DNA from: Zobellia alginiliquefaciens
Lineage (GTDB): Bacteria; Bacteroidota; Bacteroidia; Flavobacteriales; Flavobacteriaceae
Reading direction: 5' to 3'
NCBI RefSeq assembly: GCF_029323795.1
Contig: NZ_CP119758.1
Coordinates: 1,860,001 to 1,924,000 of the forward strand
Length of the DNA stretch: 64,000 nt
Position numbers and translations under genes: made by a program. The notes beneath the pieces are model-generated. The model was not told where the DNA came from. It ran no database searches and saw nothing but the letters and a program-made list of their open reading frames with translations. This document shows positions 8,248 to 17,601 of this stretch, piece after piece; within the stretch, counting starts at the first letter, position 1, and the number at the start of each line of letters is the position of its first letter.

Positions 8248-9168
8248 TTATTTCAATAGACTATCCATCAATTTTTTGTGATAGTCTGAAACTACATCGT
8301 AACAGTACTTCACGGGAAAACCTTCTTTCTTGTCGCATATCAAATACGGTTTGAACACTTGTTTCTCGTTTTCTTTGACCGTATCATCCTGATGAATTTC
8401 TAGTCGAGCATGAAGTTCTTCGGAAACAATATCCTCAGGTGAAATAATATAATGGCTCGCCAATACATCAAAAGGATTGAACCCATCAGCACCTTGATCT
8501 AGCCATTGCTGTAACCAAGCACGGGAAGCTTCCGCTATCCATTGATTTCCTTTATCACCGTTTGCCAAAGCATCTAAATCATCGGCTTTAATCCAAACTT
8601 TATTAGAAATCTCAAATGGACAAAGAGTTACCGGCACGCCATTTTCGAATAGTATACGAAACGCATCATTATCCAAATCAAAATTTAGGTCTTGTGCGTG
8701 ATTGCCCTTGTTCCCAATCCTAAAATAGTCTTTAGGGGTTCTACGACCGGCAACCAAAACCACTTCTAAAATCTGGCTCTTCAGTTCTGGGTATTTTAAA
8801 AGTAAAAGGCCAACGTTGGTTGCGGGACCAATAGCCATAATTATCATGGGCTGTTTACGGAGCGCTTCTGCGAACGCATCAACAGCTTCGTTACTTTCTA
8901 CCGCTTTGAGGTTTATAGCTTCGCCAGCTCCTCTATAAACAGGTATTTCGCCAAGAGCAAACTCAGTACTCATTTTTTGGCTCAGCGGATATGAATTTTC
9001 AATAACCGTGTTTCCAAAAACGGCACTGATGCCACAAACATCAATAGTATCAGCTTTTATCAGTTGCAAAACGGCATACCCATCGTCAACATCGCAATAG
9101 CCTTTGCGCTTCTCTCTTGTCATACCCACTGAAAGATCAGTGTCTATCCATACCTTTTTCTTCGTCAT
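8248..9168 (-). CDS. Nucleoside hydrolase-like protein (IUNH family)
   Basis: A 306-residue protein with inosine/uridine-preferring nucleoside hydrolase landmarks: an N-terminal IDTD (Asp9, Asp11), DVDDGYA (Asp28, Asp29), a central MAIGPATNVGLLL segment and a late FNPFDVLA in the position of the second metal-site Asp. These acidic residues normally bind the catalytic Ca2+ and the ribose. Between IDTD and the DD pair there is an unusual basic insertion of about a dozen residues (TREKRKGY), so substrate range may differ from classical enzymes. It lies 26 bases downstream of an ABC ATPase gene at the end of an uptake operon, which suggests it acts on the imported compound. The exact substrate is not predictable. 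Confidence 0.8.
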   Translation of the reverse strand: MTKKKVWIDTDLSVGMTREKRKGYCDVDDGYAVLQLIKADTIDVCGISAVFGNTVIENSYPLSQKMSTEFALGEIPVYRGAGEAINLKAVESNEAVDAFAEALRKQPMIIMAIGPATNVGLLLLKYPELKSQILEVVLVAGRRTPKDYFRIGNKGNHAQDLNFDLDNDAFRILFENGVPVTLCPFEISNKVWIKADDLDALANGDKGNQWIAEASRAWLQQWLDQGADGFNPFDVLASHYIISPEDIVSEELHARLEIHQDDTVKENEKQVFKPYLICDKKEGFPVKYCYDVVSDYHKKLMDSLLK

Positions 9169-9194
9169 TCTATCTGAATTATTTTTTTACCCTG

Positions 9195-9914
9195 TTATAT
9201 CAATCCTCCCCAAAAATCGATTTCATTCCGAACACCGGTCTGCGGGTCTTGAATAAAATCTTTTTTATCCTCATAAATCTTTAAAATACCATCTTCCATA
9301 AAACCGATTTGGTCTCCCATCAAAACCGCTTCTTTTAAATCATGCGTAACAAAAAGTGAGGTAATTTTGAACTCCTCGGTCAACCTTTTAAATAGCTCCT
9401 GCATTCGTTGGCGCGTGCCCGTATCCAAACTCCCAAAAGGCTCATCTAAAAGCAAAAGCGAAGGGCTGGTACTTATAGCTCGCCCAAAAGAAACACGTTG
9501 CCGTTGCCCACCGGATAGTTGTGTAGGCATTTTATCCGATTGTCCTTCTAGTTCTAAACTTTTAAGCATGTGATTAACCTTCTCTTTTATTAAACCTTCC
9601 GGTATTTTTTTAAGGCGAAGTCCAAAAGCGATATTCTCAAAAGCATTTAAATGAGGAAAAAGCAAGTCTTCTTGATACAGATAAACAATGTTTCTCTTTT
9701 CGGGTTTAACCGCGGTAATATCTTCTCCGTTCAATAAAATTCTCCCTGAATCCGGCGTAATTAGTCCGCCTATAGTTTTAAGCATCGTGGTTTTTCCACA
9801 GCCAGATTTTCCTAAAATACTTAGGGTCTGCTTAGCTTCAAGTGAAAAATTAAGGTCTTTGACCACATTTTCCACTTCAAAACTTTTTACGATATGTTGT
9901 ACCTCAAGAAACAT
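9195..9914 (-). CDS. ABC importer ATP-binding protein (YnjD-like)
   Basis: A 239-residue ABC ATPase: Walker A GKSGCGKTT at 35-43, signature LSGGQRQRVS near 137, Walker B LLLLDEPFGSLD near 159, and H-switch FVTHD. It lacks the long C-terminal regulatory domain of PotA/FbpC-type ATPases, so it is the compact form seen in YnjD and thiamine-type systems. The stop of the upstream permease gene directly adjoins its start (9914/9915). With two permeases and a lipoprotein binding protein it completes an inner-membrane importer. Confidence 0.88.
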   Translation of the reverse strand: MFLEVQHIVKSFEVENVVKDLNFSLEAKQTLSILGKSGCGKTTMLKTIGGLITPDSGRILLNGEDITAVKPEKRNIVYLYQEDLLFPHLNAFENIAFGLRLKKIPEGLIKEKVNHMLKSLELEGQSDKMPTQLSGGQRQRVSFGRAISTSPSLLLLDEPFGSLDTGTRQRMQELFKRLTEEFKITSLFVTHDLKEAVLMGDQIGFMEDGILKIYEDKKDFIQDPQTGVRNEIDFWGGLI

Positions 9915-10688
9915 TTAAACCAATTTTTTAAACACATAACGTTTGTTAAAATACAATAAAACTACCGGTGGAAAAATCAATAAACAGCAACTTAATGCTC
10001 CATAATAATAGTTGGCCTCCTTAATAAACAAGAACACCTTGATAGTTAAGGTTTGCACCTTACCAATCCCAATAATAGAAGTTAAGCCATACTCAAACCA
10101 TGAAATAAGAAAGGTCTGAAAAAAGCAGATAAGAATAAGGCCTTTTGCCAAGGGTAATAAAACCTTGGTATAGGCCTGCCATTTGTTTCCGCCTAAGGTA
10201 GCCACCAAATCTTCATAGTTTTTAACCTTTTCGTTCCAAAAACTGCTAAAAAAAAGCAGAGCATAAGGGAAAGCGATGATGAACTGCGCCACAACAACAC
10301 CGGTCATATTCCCGAACAACCCCATTTTTAAAAAGAAAAAGCTGAGACAGGCCGCGAAAACGACGGGTGACAATATGTATGGAAAATAGGCAAGTAACGT
10401 CAATGTCTTTCTCTTGGGGTGATAAAAAACGGACTTACTAATTAAAAATCCGGAAGCTGTTGAAAATACTGCCACAGAAAGTGATATTACCAAAGAGGAC
10501 AAAAAACTTTGTAAAAGTCCTGTTTCTGAATCAAAAACGGTCTGCCAATTCCTTAACCCTAAATAAGAGGGCCAAACATCAGGAAATCTCCATTCTGAAG
10601 CCAACGACAAAAACACGAGGTAGACGAACGGAAACAGTATCAACAGCACCGCCAGACTAAGCACAAAGGGTTTCCAGTTAATTCGCAT
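9915..10688 (-). CDS. ABC importer permease (binding-protein-dependent), second subunit
   Basis: About 257 residues with six predicted transmembrane helices and the cytoplasmic EAA-like coupling loop (ATLGGNKWQAYTKVLLPLA, around two thirds along). The frame is open from 10721, but the ATG at 10688 (MRINWKPFVL) starts directly at the first helix and reduces the overlap with the preceding permease gene from 44 to 11 bases, so it is preferred. The family is the inner-membrane permease of sulfate, iron, thiamine and polyamine-type importers. With the adjacent permease it would form a heterodimeric channel, a split version of the fused E. coli YnjC. Confidence 0.82.
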   Translation of the reverse strand: MRINWKPFVLSLAVLLILFPFVYLVFLSLASEWRFPDVWPSYLGLRNWQTVFDSETGLLQSFLSSLVISLSVAVFSTASGFLISKSVFYHPKRKTLTLLAYFPYILSPVVFAACLSFFFLKMGLFGNMTGVVVAQFIIAFPYALLFFSSFWNEKVKNYEDLVATLGGNKWQAYTKVLLPLAKGLILICFFQTFLISWFEYGLTSIIGIGKVQTLTIKVFLFIKEANYYYGALSCCLLIFPPVVLLYFNKRYVFKKLV

Positions 10689-11538
10689 AGGCTGTTTTTC
10701 TTTTGGGGAGAAACAATGCAATTGCGGTCACCGAGACAATTATCGTATACAATACAGCAACAACATATCCTTCGGAAATTTTATCCAGATCATATTGTTT
10801 AATCTCTTGAATAATTAGAACAGACAGCATTTGAGGTGATTCTTGACCTAAAATTAAGGGGACCTCATAAGCCCCTAAAAGAAAAATAAAATAGAGCACG
10901 ATAAGCACCCAGGTCTTTTTAATTAGAATAGGCAAAAAGATCTTTTTTGCAATTTGATTGGCACTGGCTCCCAGTGATTGTGCCAAAATAGAAAGTTCCT
11001 CTACACGTTCGTTTTTATAAACATTTAGAAAAAGTAATATAAAAAAAGGCATAATCAGGGCGATAAAAGACAGTATGATACCGAATGCTAAACCATCATT
11101 TACCAAATCCGGAAACTGAGAAGCCTCTGTAATAAACCCTAACTTATGGCTAATACGGGCTAAAAAACCTCCTTTAGAAAAAAGCTGGAATGTAAAAAAG
11201 CCGGTAACAATACCTGGAATCGCCAAAGGCAAATAGATAATAAAGGAGAAAAAACGGCTTTCTAATTGCTCTTTAAATTTTAGTGTTATCCAAAGTGCCC
11301 CACCAACCGAAATAACCACCGCAACCAAGGCAATTAAAACGCTAAACCCTAGTGATTTAAAAAATGAGCCGGATGCAATTACGGTTTCCCAGAATTTTAA
11401 AGTAAAACCATCGTTTGCTACACCAGTAACACCAAAACTGTACAGCAGGGCATATATAAATGCCGCGGCAAAAGGAACTATACCTATAAGTATAAAAAAT
11501 AGTACGCCTATGTTGGCTTTCTTAATTCTCAATGACAT
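10678..11538 (-). CDS. ABC importer permease, first subunit
   Basis: A 286-residue permease with six hydrophobic helices and an EAA-type loop (LAQSLGASANQIAKKIFLPIL) at about residues 180-200. It overlaps the upstream binding-protein gene by 17 bases and the downstream permease gene by 11, showing tight translational coupling. It resembles one half of YnjC or ThiP-like permeases. Substrate specificity comes from the binding protein and is unknown. Confidence 0.85.
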   Translation of the reverse strand: MSLRIKKANIGVLFFILIGIVPFAAAFIYALLYSFGVTGVANDGFTLKFWETVIASGSFFKSLGFSVLIALVAVVISVGGALWITLKFKEQLESRFFSFIIYLPLAIPGIVTGFFTFQLFSKGGFLARISHKLGFITEASQFPDLVNDGLAFGIILSFIALIMPFFILLFLNVYKNERVEELSILAQSLGASANQIAKKIFLPILIKKTWVLIVLYFIFLLGAYEVPLILGQESPQMLSVLIIQEIKQYDLDKISEGYVVAVLYTIIVSVTAIALFLPKRKTAYAN

Positions 11539-12745
11539 GTTTTCTAAAGTCCTCGTATAAACGAATCATATATTCCGGTGCAGGTTCCGTGATGGCGTTC
11601 AACTCCAATTCTCTTATACTCGGACCAAATTCCCGCTTTTTAGCATCAAGGAATTTCATACTCCAATCTGGAGGCAGTTCACTCATGTCCAAAACCGTAT
11701 TGGAATTCATTCCGTCAACATCGGATTTTTTGAGTTGAGCTTCAGGAGAAAGCAAAAAATTAATCACTTGCATTGTAGCTGCCTTTTGGGGTGCATTATG
11801 CAAAATTCCGAGGTAATTAGTGTTTCTTATCGTACCGTTTTCCCAAGCATACCCTTTGGTAGATTTTGGATAAAATCCGCTCAATACTTTATCTTCAATA
11901 CTACCTTCCCTAAATCCATAGGTAAGAAGCAATTCTCCATTAGCAAAAAGCTGGTTCATTTTAGATTGCTCTTTAGGAAAAGTACTTCCTTCCTTCCAAA
12001 AATATTGCTTGCTCTCATTTATGAAGGCCCATAATTTTGCTGAGAGCTCTTGGTATTTATTTTCGTCAAAATTTCCATCCAGAGCATTTGGGCTACCACC
12101 TATTTCGGCCATCAAACTCTTTAAGAACGTCATACCCGTAAAATCATTAGAAATCGTAAACGTCCCCGGATTTTCTTTAATAAATATTTCAAACTCAGGA
12201 ATACTTTTAGGCGGACTTGATGTCTTCTGTGAATCGTATACGATTGCAAACTGATTTATACTCCACGGGGCCTCCATACCATTTACGGGTTGTTGAAAAT
12301 CCGTATTTATAAAAGGATTATCAAAATCTATAAATTTGGAATTTGGTAGCTTCTCCACGAATGATCCCCAAAGCCCGTCTACCTTTCTTAATTGGAAAAA
12401 TGTCTCTCCATTGATCCAAACCATATCTACTTGCCCTTCATCAATATCGGCTTGCTTTTCTCCCATAACCAACTGCACGATTTCGGGCCCTTGACCACCA
12501 CTAATTTGTAAGTCAATATCATACTTCTCCTTAACCGTTGGCACTACATAGTTATTTATGTAATCATTAATGGCCGTACTGCCCTGCCACATCATGAAGT
12601 TAACGGTTTTACCCTCAGATTTCTTTTCGATTTCCTGCCATGTTGCGCTCTTCAATTGTTCATCGTCTTGTTTAGATTTCTCTCCACAACCGAGTAAACT
12701 TAGCCCTATTAAAAAACCAAATAGTATATTTCTAATCCTATTCAT
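11522..12745 (-). CDS. ABC importer substrate-binding lipoprotein (YnjB-like)
   Basis: A 407-residue lipoprotein: signal MNRIRNILFGFLIGLSLLGC with lipidated Cys20, then a periplasmic binding fold. Hallmarks of the YnjB type are WQEIEKKSEGKTVNFMMWQG after the signal, INDYINNYVVP, GEKQADIDEGQVDMVWINGETF and the C-terminal FLLSPEAQLKK. E. coli YnjB is the uncharacterised binding protein of the YnjBCD importer, suggested by others to handle a thiamine-related compound. Here the gene is followed by two permeases and an ATPase and preceded by SusD/SusC, so the protein probably receives ligand released from the outer-membrane pair. Ligand identity is unresolved. Confidence 0.85.
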   Translation of the reverse strand: MNRIRNILFGFLIGLSLLGCGEKSKQDDEQLKSATWQEIEKKSEGKTVNFMMWQGSTAINDYINNYVVPTVKEKYDIDLQISGGQGPEIVQLVMGEKQADIDEGQVDMVWINGETFFQLRKVDGLWGSFVEKLPNSKFIDFDNPFINTDFQQPVNGMEAPWSINQFAIVYDSQKTSSPPKSIPEFEIFIKENPGTFTISNDFTGMTFLKSLMAEIGGSPNALDGNFDENKYQELSAKLWAFINESKQYFWKEGSTFPKEQSKMNQLFANGELLLTYGFREGSIEDKVLSGFYPKSTKGYAWENGTIRNTNYLGILHNAPQKAATMQVINFLLSPEAQLKKSDVDGMNSNTVLDMSELPPDWSMKFLDAKKREFGPSIRELELNAITEPAPEYMIRLYEDFRKHVIEN

Positions 12746-12817
12746 TTTAACTACTTCTTTGACCTACAAAATCACTTTGTCGTATAATCCTATAAACCTT
12801 TATAATTTTCTTCAATA

Positions 12818-14260
12818 TCAATCTTTTTCCCACCAACCTTTACTGTTGATATTATCTCCTCCAATTCTTTCGGCTGCCGCTTTATAATTGGCACTATTTG
12901 TTGCTTGCTCAGATTCCGGATACAAATACCGAACGGGATATTTATTATTGTTCAGGTTATCAGGACCTGGTTTTAAATTCGGAATACCCGTTCTTCGTAC
13001 ATTAAACCATGCTTCGTGGCCATTCGAAATTAAGCTAAACCATTTTTGAGTCAAAATTTTGTTTAGATTATCAGTTCCATTCAATACAATTGATTCCTGG
13101 GATACATAACCAGTTGGGAGCTCAACATCATAATATTCAAAACTTGCAGCAATACCCGCTTCGTAATACGCTTGTACATCTCCAGAGATATAACCACGCT
13201 CTACAGCTTCTGCCAAAGCAAACTGCACCTCTGAATATTGCATAAACTGTGCATCCACCCCATCAGGAACATCTCTAAAAATAGCACCGAACAAAGAAAC
13301 GTCATTTAAATCGATTCCCTTTTCTGCAATAGTTTCTCGATCTTGACCATTGACCAACCCCTTAAATTCAGGATTTCCTGTATTAATGCTTACCTGGGTT
13401 GGTTTGTACAAAACCTCAACCCTAGGGTCGTTCCACAGAGTTAAAACCGAATCAACGGTTGCCGTCATACGGTGTTCTTGATATAGGCCCAAAGCGGCCA
13501 ACGTCATTGGGTATTGATTGGGTGCCGAAGTCAAATAGGGCAACACAGCATTATCGGCATTTGACTGCATTAGTTTACCTGATTCCGCCAAAACCTGAAT
13601 CTCAGAATAATCGGTAAGCCGTTTACTAATTCTTAAAAGATAACGTAAACGCAAGGAATTGGCAAAACGCATCCATTTGTTCAAATCCCCATTAAACATA
13701 ACATCCCCATTTATAGTGGCATTTGAATTTTCTAAAGTAGCCGCTGCCCGTTCCAAAACAACTAAAATACCTGTTTCCGAATCTGTATAAATACTCTCTT
13801 GCGTATCATAAGCTGGTGTAAACTGGCCCTCCAACGCATTGACGGCATCGGTATAGGGTACATCTCCCCACATATCCGTTAATTGAGAGAACAGAAAGCT
13901 TTGCATTACATCTCCAATGGCATTATACGCCTCATTAGAGCCTTGTAGCTCTCGCATAGATTTAATATCGCTCAGCAATTGAAAAATGATATTCCAATAC
14001 TCGCTATTCGTTCCCATTTCGTAACGGTCAATGCGCTCAAATTCTACACTAGCTGCAAACTGCTGAATGTAATTAGCCAAACGAAACCCTTGATTGTACG
14101 CATTCTGGTCTGCTTCAACCGAAATAACGTTTGCCAACAAAAACTGTGGATCTACTGATTCCGGAGAATTTGGGTTTTCATTAAGTTCTTCAAACTCATC
14201 TGTACAACTCCCAAATAACAAGATAAAACTTGTAAGGGTTACTATATATAGTTTGTTCAT
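12818..14260 (-). CDS. SusD/RagB-type outer-membrane nutrient-binding lipoprotein
   Basis: About 480 residues of the SusD-like_2 group. The motif NENPNSPESVDPQFLLANVI right after the lipobox, helical TPR-like arms and the C-terminal NNKYPVRYLYP are typical. The frame starts at 14287, but the ATG at 14260 (MNKLYIVTLT) begins a standard signal peptide ending FGSC (Cys19 from that start), so it is preferred. SusD proteins cap the extracellular face of the SusC barrel and bind the ligand. The gene follows its SusC partner closely and precedes a YnjB-like binding protein by about 70 bases. The ligand need not be a glycan; SusCD pairs also import peptides and other nutrients. Confidence 0.88.
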   Translation of the reverse strand: MNKLYIVTLTSFILLFGSCTDEFEELNENPNSPESVDPQFLLANVISVEADQNAYNQGFRLANYIQQFAASVEFERIDRYEMGTNSEYWNIIFQLLSDIKSMRELQGSNEAYNAIGDVMQSFLFSQLTDMWGDVPYTDAVNALEGQFTPAYDTQESIYTDSETGILVVLERAAATLENSNATINGDVMFNGDLNKWMRFANSLRLRYLLRISKRLTDYSEIQVLAESGKLMQSNADNAVLPYLTSAPNQYPMTLAALGLYQEHRMTATVDSVLTLWNDPRVEVLYKPTQVSINTGNPEFKGLVNGQDRETIAEKGIDLNDVSLFGAIFRDVPDGVDAQFMQYSEVQFALAEAVERGYISGDVQAYYEAGIAASFEYYDVELPTGYVSQESIVLNGTDNLNKILTQKWFSLISNGHEAWFNVRRTGIPNLKPGPDNLNNNKYPVRYLYPESEQATNSANYKAAAERIGGDNINSKGWWEKD

Positions 14261-14298
14261 TGTTTTAATATTTTGTTTTCGTTCCATAATGTCCCAAC

Positions 14299-17200
14299 TT
14301 AAAAATCAGTTTTTACACTAAAACCAAAACTTCTAGTGGATGGATAGGAAAAGTCTTCTACCCCATAAACAATTCGCTGCCCTTGCAAAGCATTGAGTTC
14401 CGGGTCAAAATGAGGGTTCTCCGTAAACAACAATAAATTGCTACCCACCAAGCCTAACTTGATATTCTGAAAACCAATTGATTTGGATACTTTTTCCGGG
14501 AGGTTATAGTACAGCCCTAACTGACGCAGTTTTACATAAGATGCACTATAAAGTGCGCTATCTTCGTTACCACGGTCAAAAAAGTTATTGTAAAATTGAC
14601 TCGCCGGGACTGCTGTAGTATTCGGCACGTATTCCGGGCTTTCGGCAGTTCCTACATTTACGACCCCATCGCCAATGACACCATCTTCCCGACCCACCAA
14701 AGTTTCTTGCAAAACACCTGAAGTGCTACCTAAAGCTTTGATTCTGGAAACAATGGTACCGCCTTTTCGCCAATCGAAAAGTATGGTCATATCAATATTT
14801 TTATAGGAAAACTTGTTATTGAAGCCTACCGTAAAATCAGGATTATAATTTCCTAAAAGCCTAAGATTTCCGTCTTGGATCGGCAATCCATTAGCGCCGT
14901 AAACAGTTTTTCCATCTACCTCAAGGAACCCAGTGCCATACATGTCACCTACACGACCGTTCTCACGAGCAATATAAAAAACGGTGTTAGAACCGCCACC
15001 ACCGGAGAAAATATCTGCTGTGCCGGTCACAAACTGGTCTACACCTTCGGGCAATTCCGTAACTTCACTTCTATAGGTTGAATAGTTTACTGATGATTGC
15101 CAGCCGAAATCTTGCGAACGGATAATTTCAGCACTCACCAAAGCTTCAAAACCTCTGGTTCTTACTTCGCCGCCATTTACATTAAAATTAGAAAACCCGC
15201 TGGTCTGCGAAATAGGTCTGGAAATAATCTGGTCAATACTGGTGTTTTGGTATCCAGCCACATCTAGCTGAAGCCCGCCATCTAAAAACCATGCCTCCAA
15301 ACCGGCTTCCAAAGCATTTAAACGTTCTGGCCGTAAATTGGCATTTTTCAATACCGTTTCATTGGTTACCCTAAAACTAGAGCCATAGTTTTGATTAAAA
15401 ACGAAGTTCTGTACATTCTGGTACGGGTCCGTGTCGTTACCGACACTGGCAGCGCTAAACCTTAAGTTCAGGTACGAAATGGCTTCGGGCAGCGTAAACA
15501 TATTGCTCACAACATAACTTAGCCCTGCCGAGTAGTATCCAAAAGAATTATTATCACTTGGTAATGTACTGCTCCAGTCGTTTCTAAAAGTAGCATCAAA
15601 ATACAGTGAATTTTTATAGGAAAGATTACCGCTGGCATACACACTATTAATGCGTTTGTTGAATTTCTGACTATCTCCTTTAAGTGGTGTTCTTGAATTT
15701 GCTAAGGTGTAAATACCAGGAATAGCCAATTGGGAGGCTTCAGAAAATTTATATTGAATGTCTTGGTCAAACCGATTTGCGCCTGCCGATATGTTGTACT
15801 TCCAATCCTCGTTAATATTATCGGAATAGGAGAGAAGTGCATCGGTATTTAACTCCCGAAACCGAACATCATCTTCACGATAGGTTCCTAACGGATTCTG
15901 ATTTGTACTCACCGCACGACGGAATTCCCTTTTATCATCATACGTATCAATACCGGCGCGAACACTTAGACTTAGCTTATCCGTAATATCATAGGTAGCA
16001 GATGCGTTTCCTAAAATTCTATTTTTATTGAAACTATTTGTGTTTTCATAAACCGTTAAATAAGGGTTGGTCAACCATAAATAGTTAAAATCATAATGCT
16101 GGATGCCCTCTTGACCTGCTTGCCAATAGTTTTTTAACGACTCCACGTTGGTATTTCTACCCGTCCAGTTAAATCCGTACAGCGGATTTTCATAGCCATA
16201 CCCTAAATTAGGCCGATTGCCGCTGCGGGTATTGATATAGTTCAAAAAGGCCTTTACATTCAGTTTATCGTGAACTTTCTGGTCTAAGCTAATTGCGATT
16301 CCGTTCCGTTTTAAATCGGTATTCGGCACAATTCCGTCATTTTTTAGGTTACTGTACGATAACCGCGCGCTTCCCTTTTCTCCGCCCGTACTAATGGAAA
16401 TGTTATTTTGATATGTTACCCCTGTTTCAAAGAAATTACGAACGTTGTCCGGTCTTGACACCCACGGTGTAGGGGTTATATCCGTAAACGAACCATCTGG
16501 ACGGGTTCTGGAAATCACATCTCCTGCCCTTACAGGATTACCGTTGATATCTGTGGAAGGACTATCGAACTGAGCAATAAGCTGACCTTGGTCTAAACGT
16601 GGGCCATAGCTGCTGATACCTCCATCGTTGAGACCTGCTCCAATTCCATTTTGAAAGGCATATTCCCCATTGGAACCTCCACCATACTCGTTTTGATAAT
16701 CGGGCAAGGTCAATAGGCTTTCCACCGTCAAAGTGCTATTGATGCTTATGCCCAATCCCTTTTTCTTTCGGCCTCTTTTAGTAGTAATGACTACAACTCC
16801 GTTTGCGGCACGTGCTCCGTACAAGGCTGCAGAACCAGCGCCCTTTAAAATGGAGATTGATGCAATATCATCTGGACTAATATCTGCACCGCCATTACCG
16901 AAATCCACTTCTTGGAGCGCTCCGTCATTTACCAGGTTACTAGTAATCTGCTCATTACTGATAGGCACACCATCAACAACAAATAAGGGTTGGTTGCTAC
17001 CGCCCAAAGAGTTTTCACCCCGAATTACAATGCGTGATGAAGAACCCACACCCGATGAACCGTTAGTAATCTGAACACCGGCAACCCGACCGGCAAGGCT
17101 ATTTACCATATTAGTAAGTGGCACCTCTGTTAATTGTTCTGCTTTAACCGTGGTTACGGCAGAAACCAAAGATTGCTTTTCCCGTTCAATGCCCAGCGCC

Positions 17201-17517
17201 GTAACTACAATTTCATCTAATTGTTCGGATGAAAGTTCTAGTATAATCACTTTGGGAAGGCGTCCATTTACAGCCGGAACCTCTTTCGTTATATAGCCTA
17301 TGGACGCAATACTGACCGTAATATCATCTGCGTCCGTTTCTAAAGTAAATTTCCCTGATTCATCGGAAACCACATAATTATTGGTGCCCAACTCATTTAT
17401 CGTGGCATAAGGGACGGGCAGATTATCTGTGTCTACCAATTTTGCAGTGTACGAATTACTCTGGCAATATGCTGTTACCGCACATAGCTGCATAAGCGCT
17501 ATTATAGCTGTTTTCAT
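14299..17517 (-). CDS. SusC/RagA-type TonB-dependent outer-membrane transporter
   Basis: A 1072-residue TonB-linked receptor: signal peptide, an N-terminal carboxypeptidase-regulatory-like beta domain (about residues 22-100), a plug with SRIVIRGENSLGGSNQPLFV and GAALYGARAANGVVVITTKRG (about 110-245), then a long beta barrel ending in the aromatic strand SFGFSVKTDF. The RGENS box and 'YGARAANGVVVITTK' identify the SusC/RagA subgroup. No N-terminal STN domain is present, so there is no sign of anti-sigma signalling. It is the first transport gene after the DUF2064 transferase (84-base gap) and is paired with SusD. It would use TonB/ExbBD energy to move ligand into the periplasm. Confidence 0.92.
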   Translation of the reverse strand: MKTAIIALMQLCAVTAYCQSNSYTAKLVDTDNLPVPYATINELGTNNYVVSDESGKFTLETDADDITVSIASIGYITKEVPAVNGRLPKVIILELSSEQLDEIVVTALGIEREKQSLVSAVTTVKAEQLTEVPLTNMVNSLAGRVAGVQITNGSSGVGSSSRIVIRGENSLGGSNQPLFVVDGVPISNEQITSNLVNDGALQEVDFGNGGADISPDDIASISILKGAGSAALYGARAANGVVVITTKRGRKKKGLGISINSTLTVESLLTLPDYQNEYGGGSNGEYAFQNGIGAGLNDGGISSYGPRLDQGQLIAQFDSPSTDINGNPVRAGDVISRTRPDGSFTDITPTPWVSRPDNVRNFFETGVTYQNNISISTGGEKGSARLSYSNLKNDGIVPNTDLKRNGIAISLDQKVHDKLNVKAFLNYINTRSGNRPNLGYGYENPLYGFNWTGRNTNVESLKNYWQAGQEGIQHYDFNYLWLTNPYLTVYENTNSFNKNRILGNASATYDITDKLSLSVRAGIDTYDDKREFRRAVSTNQNPLGTYREDDVRFRELNTDALLSYSDNINEDWKYNISAGANRFDQDIQYKFSEASQLAIPGIYTLANSRTPLKGDSQKFNKRINSVYASGNLSYKNSLYFDATFRNDWSSTLPSDNNSFGYYSAGLSYVVSNMFTLPEAISYLNLRFSAASVGNDTDPYQNVQNFVFNQNYGSSFRVTNETVLKNANLRPERLNALEAGLEAWFLDGGLQLDVAGYQNTSIDQIISRPISQTSGFSNFNVNGGEVRTRGFEALVSAEIIRSQDFGWQSSVNYSTYRSEVTELPEGVDQFVTGTADIFSGGGGSNTVFYIARENGRVGDMYGTGFLEVDGKTVYGANGLPIQDGNLRLLGNYNPDFTVGFNNKFSYKNIDMTILFDWRKGGTIVSRIKALGSTSGVLQETLVGREDGVIGDGVVNVGTAESPEYVPNTTAVPASQFYNNFFDRGNEDSALYSASYVKLRQLGLYYNLPEKVSKSIGFQNIKLGLVGSNLLLFTENPHFDPELNALQGQRIVYGVEDFSYPSTRSFGFSVKTDF

Positions 17518-17601
17518 TAAAATTCAGTAAGGATTGTTATTTGGTTTATGAAAAGAGAAAACCACCGGGTCTCCACCTTTTCTAACCTCTTAAGGTCTAA
17601 A

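Noticed and set aside
17518-17601. A thiamine (TPP) or other riboswitch before the SusC gene
   Set aside because: The gap is only 84 bases and lacks the CUGAGA and other TPP consensus boxes; no cobalamin-type structure was seen either.
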